Origin: Paenibacillus sp. R14(2021)
GTDB taxonomy: Bacteria > Bacillota > Bacilli > Paenibacillales > Paenibacillaceae
Length of the DNA stretch: 64,000 nt
NCBI RefSeq assembly: GCF_019431355.1
Contig: NZ_CP080269.1
Location: 3,872,501 to 3,936,500 of the forward strand
Direction: 5' to 3'
Shown here: positions 62,388-64,000 of the stretch, one piece after another
How the letters are laid out: each line of letters opens with the position of its first letter
Position numbering within the stretch: position 1 is the first letter of the stretch
Translations under genes and position numbers: made by a program
Notes under the pieces: model-generated
The model's database searches: none
Told to the model about the DNA's origin: nothing
The model's input: the letters and a program-made list of their open reading frames with translations, nothing else

Positions 62388-63110
62388 ATGTTAATCAAAA
62401 GAGACAAATGGTTGCAATATCGCCTCCTTCGCAATACGTCCTCTCTCGCCCGACGGTTGCCAGAGACACAGTTGCTTAAGAAGGATGCATTACCGAAGAT
62501 GCTGCTTCTCTATCGAAGCGTCGTACTGAAACCTCGTGACGGGAGTTACGGAAGGGATATCGTGTTCATTAAACAGAACGGCGCGAACGCCTATCGTATT
62601 CAAAACGAAAAGAATGCGGTCAACATAGGAGACACCGATAAGTTACTCCGATGGCTCCGTAAAACACACAGAGGTCGTGGATATATTGTCCAAAGGCGTC
62701 TGCAGCTTGCTCAAATTCAACACAAGCCGTTAGACATTCGGATAATGGCTCAGCGAAAAAAAGGCTTTTCATCCACTTGGAACGTGACAGGCACATACGC
62801 GAAAGTGGCGGCACAAGGATATCTAGTCACAAATGTGACCAGCCGCACCATTCCAGTACTTGAGGCGCTAAAATTAGCCCGAATCGGAGATCGGAGCTTG
62901 CTTGTCAAAGCGGAAAAGATCGCACTATTGGCTGCCAAACGACTGGGAGAGCGTTACCCCATGCTTAAACAAGTCGGGTTCGATATAGGCATCGACAGGA
63001 ACCGCCGGATTTGGATCATTGAAGGCAATTATAAACCGGACTTGCGTCCTTTCCGGCTCTTGAAAGATTCCTCGATGTATCGCAGAATATTATGGTACAA
63101 GAAACATTAA
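62388..63110 (+). CDS. YheC/YheD-type endospore coat-associated ATP-grasp protein
   Basis: 240 residues. The ATP-grasp core has VVLKPRDGSYGRDIVFI (ATP-binding loop), YIVQRRLQLAQIQHKPLDIR, VGFDIGIDRNRRIWIIEGN (metal-binding). These resemble B. subtilis YheC/YheD, which localise to the spore coat. ATG 62388 follows GAAAGG by 11 bases. It is shorter than typical family members, which carry an N-terminal domain of about 100 residues, so it may be a minimal version. Confidence 0.82.
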   Translation: MLIKRDKWLQYRLLRNTSSLARRLPETQLLKKDALPKMLLLYRSVVLKPRDGSYGRDIVFIKQNGANAYRIQNEKNAVNIGDTDKLLRWLRKTHRGRGYIVQRRLQLAQIQHKPLDIRIMAQRKKGFSSTWNVTGTYAKVAAQGYLVTNVTSRTIPVLEALKLARIGDRSLLVKAEKIALLAAKRLGERYPMLKQVGFDIGIDRNRRIWIIEGNYKPDLRPFRLLKDSSMYRRILWYKKH

Positions 63111-63121
63111 GTCGAGAAAAA

Positions 63122-63151
63122 GACGACAAGCCTTTTATCTTGGCTGTCGTC
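63122..63151. terminator. Bidirectional terminator
   Basis: GACGACAAGCC (63122-63132) pairs with GGCTGTCGTC (63142-63151), one mismatch. T-rich sequence lies outside on both strands; it separates converging genes. Confidence 0.75.
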
Positions 63152-63194
63152 CTTTCTGTTATTACCTCATCATGATCATGTCCGCTTTAGGATT

Positions 63195-63518
63195 TCACTT
63201 GCGTCTTTTGGCACTTACAACGCGCGTCACTTGAAACTGATTTACCCCTATCTGTATAATGGCGAACTTGCTGAAAGAAGTACCGGAAGACGTATAAGGG
63301 ATCGCTTCAATATTTCCACTTGGCGTTTTGACGGTTGCGGTGATTCGAGTCAACAAACAGACTCCACGGCTGGAAGCTGTCCATGTCTCGTCACGCTGAA
63401 CCGAATAACTGTCGTCACTGCAAAAGATCGATGCATACTCAACTTTTCCAGACGCATTAAAGGATGTAGAGTTAAAAATCTGAACGGGGTCGTAAGCATT
63501 TGGATTCCTATTTCCCAT
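63195..63518 (-). CDS. Hypothetical 107-residue protein
   Basis: ATG 63518 follows AAAGGAGG by eight bases, an almost ideal site. The protein (MGNRNPNAYDPVQIFNSTSF start, then VEYASIFCSDDSYSVQRDE, PYTSSGTSFSKFAIIQIGV) is rich in Ser/Thr and beta-strand-forming residues, with two cysteines and no signal peptide. I do not recognise the family. Its position next to a spore-coat-type gene could suggest a spore-surface role. Confidence 0.65.
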   Translation of the reverse strand: MGNRNPNAYDPVQIFNSTSFNASGKVEYASIFCSDDSYSVQRDETWTASSRGVCLLTRITATVKTPSGNIEAIPYTSSGTSFSKFAIIQIGVNQFQVTRVVSAKRRK

Positions 63519-63669
63519 ACCTAAAACCTCCTTTCTTATTGACATTATTCATTAAATGCAATTGAATCATTTTGGTAAGGTATAAATGTGGACAAGGAGT
63601 AAAAAAGTACGTTTGTCCGGTGGTCGCGAGGATACAGCAGCTGATGATGCTGTACCTCAAACAAAAAAA

Positions 63670-63699
63670 GAACCACCCTCGTTGTTAAACAGGTGGTTC
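63670..63699 (-). terminator. Terminator of copy B
   Basis: GAACCACC (63670-63677) pairs with GGTGGTTC (63692-63699); seven T follow on the minus strand. It lies about 110 bases past the copy B stop. Confidence 0.75.
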
Positions 63700-63807
63700 G
63701 AGAACTATAGGTCTAATATAACAACCCTCATCTGGGTGTCTACATGAATTTCAAATCATCCACCAGCGAGCGCTATTACTATGCTTCGCAAAGTTTCTCA
63801 AAAAAAT

Positions 63808-64000
63808 TTCACGCTTGAACCATGCTTAACAATGCCATTGCCTCTTCATGACCAGGATCGAGCACTAATAACTCACGCAAGTAATGCGACGCCTCTTGGA
63901 CTAACGCTAACTCGAAGCAGCAAATAGCTAGACAATAATATACGGTCGATACGACTTCATCTTGTTCTTCAAGGATCGATATTTCAAGAAACCGTTTGGA
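63808..64000. repeat. Second copy of the 193-base direct repeat also at 61131-61323
   Basis: The 193 bases at 61131-61323 recur at 63808-64000 (offset 2677) with three mismatches, about 98.4% identity. The identity begins at the stop codon and runs off the window. Confidence 0.9.
63809..64000 (-). CDS. C-terminal part of the second methyltransferase/TPR gene, copy B
   Basis: The last 63 codons plus stop of a near-identical paralogue of the 61132 gene: SKRFLEISILEEQDEVVSTV, then ELALVQEASHYLRELLVLDP. One Glu is replaced by Ala (ELE to ELA) relative to copy A. The rest lies beyond the window. It could be the intact parent gene. Confidence 0.75.
   Translation of the reverse strand, partial: SKRFLEISILEEQDEVVSTVYYCLAICCFELALVQEASHYLRELLVLDPGHEEAMALLSMVQA

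Noticed and set aside
1-64000. CRISPR arrays, tRNA or rRNA genes, prophage or intact insertion sequences
   Set aside because: No spaced direct repeats, clover-leaf tRNA sequence, transposase or phage structural genes were seen; the only long direct repeat is the 193-base duplicated gene end.

Overview
The window comes from a moderately GC-rich, spore-forming Gram-positive of the Paenibacillus/Cohnella type. The evidence is two YesM/YesN two-component systems tied to LplABC-type carbohydrate ABC transporters, two S-layer-homology (SLH) proteins, a YheC/YheD spore-coat ATP-grasp protein, strong AAGGAGG-type ribosome binding sites, many TTG/GTG starts, AraR- and CcpA-type operators, and no rRNA or tRNA. 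Most genes look chromosomal and ordinary. A few AT-rich islands (22.7-23.7 kb, 44.0-46.6 kb, about 52 kb) look acquired.

Layout. 0-0.6 kb: end of a Rossmann-fold SDR gene and a UPF0303 haem-degrading-domain gene. 0.8-7.7 kb: sensor kinase, AraC-type regulator, binding lipoprotein and two permeases, forming a sugar-uptake module. 7.8-9.4 kb: DUF2306 membrane protein, methyltransferase and a nonsense-interrupted small ORF. 9.6-13.9 kb: likely operon of a GAF-PAS-GGDEF-EAL protein, a ThDP enzyme and a carboxymuconolactone-decarboxylase-like protein. 14.5-22.3 kb: SDR protein, SLH protein, MFS exporter, MsrA-MsrB fusion with an unlisted 35-residue membrane peptide, and a LuxR-type two-component system. 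22.5-24.5 kb: truncated HxlR gene, thioredoxin, Lrp regulator, quinone-reductase-like flavoprotein and a 57-residue ORF. 24.6-28.9 kb: a 1428-residue secreted SLH-anchored clan GH-D glycoside hydrolase. 29-36.8 kb: a second sugar module with two binding proteins around a kinase/regulator pair. 37-43.9 kb: ECF sigma/membrane protein pair, OsmC, a polar amino-acid ABC transporter, TetR, an aminoglycoside-phosphotransferase-like protein and a TMEM175 channel.

44.0-46.6 kb holds the most unusual locus. It encodes a Rieske plus metallo-beta-lactamase protein resembling CMP-N-acetylneuraminate hydroxylase, fused to a C-terminal DUF1858-like CxxC module and overlapping a methyltransferase gene. 47-53.6 kb: GIY-YIG protein, PspA-type envelope-stress operon with an OmpR-type two-component system, DinB-like protein, a truncated methyltransferase, DUF4386 and a Crp/Fnr regulator. 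53.8-60.7 kb: SDR/AhpD pair, then araBDA with divergent araR. Both ara promoters carry the palindrome TGTACGTACA. 61-64 kb: a frameshifted methyltransferase/TPR gene, a YheC/D protein, a 107-residue unknown, and the start of a 98% identical second copy of the methyltransferase/TPR gene.

How it fits together. Both sugar-ABC operons and the large glycosidase have predicted CcpA (cre) sites by their starts, so extracellular glycan breakdown, uptake and arabinose use are probably co-repressed by preferred sugars. The second theme is envelope and redox stress (PspA, Msr, OsmC, AhpD, thioredoxin). No CRISPR array, prophage or intact insertion sequence was seen. Several small genes, pseudogenes and a family of terminator-like hairpins were found by reading the intergenic DNA.
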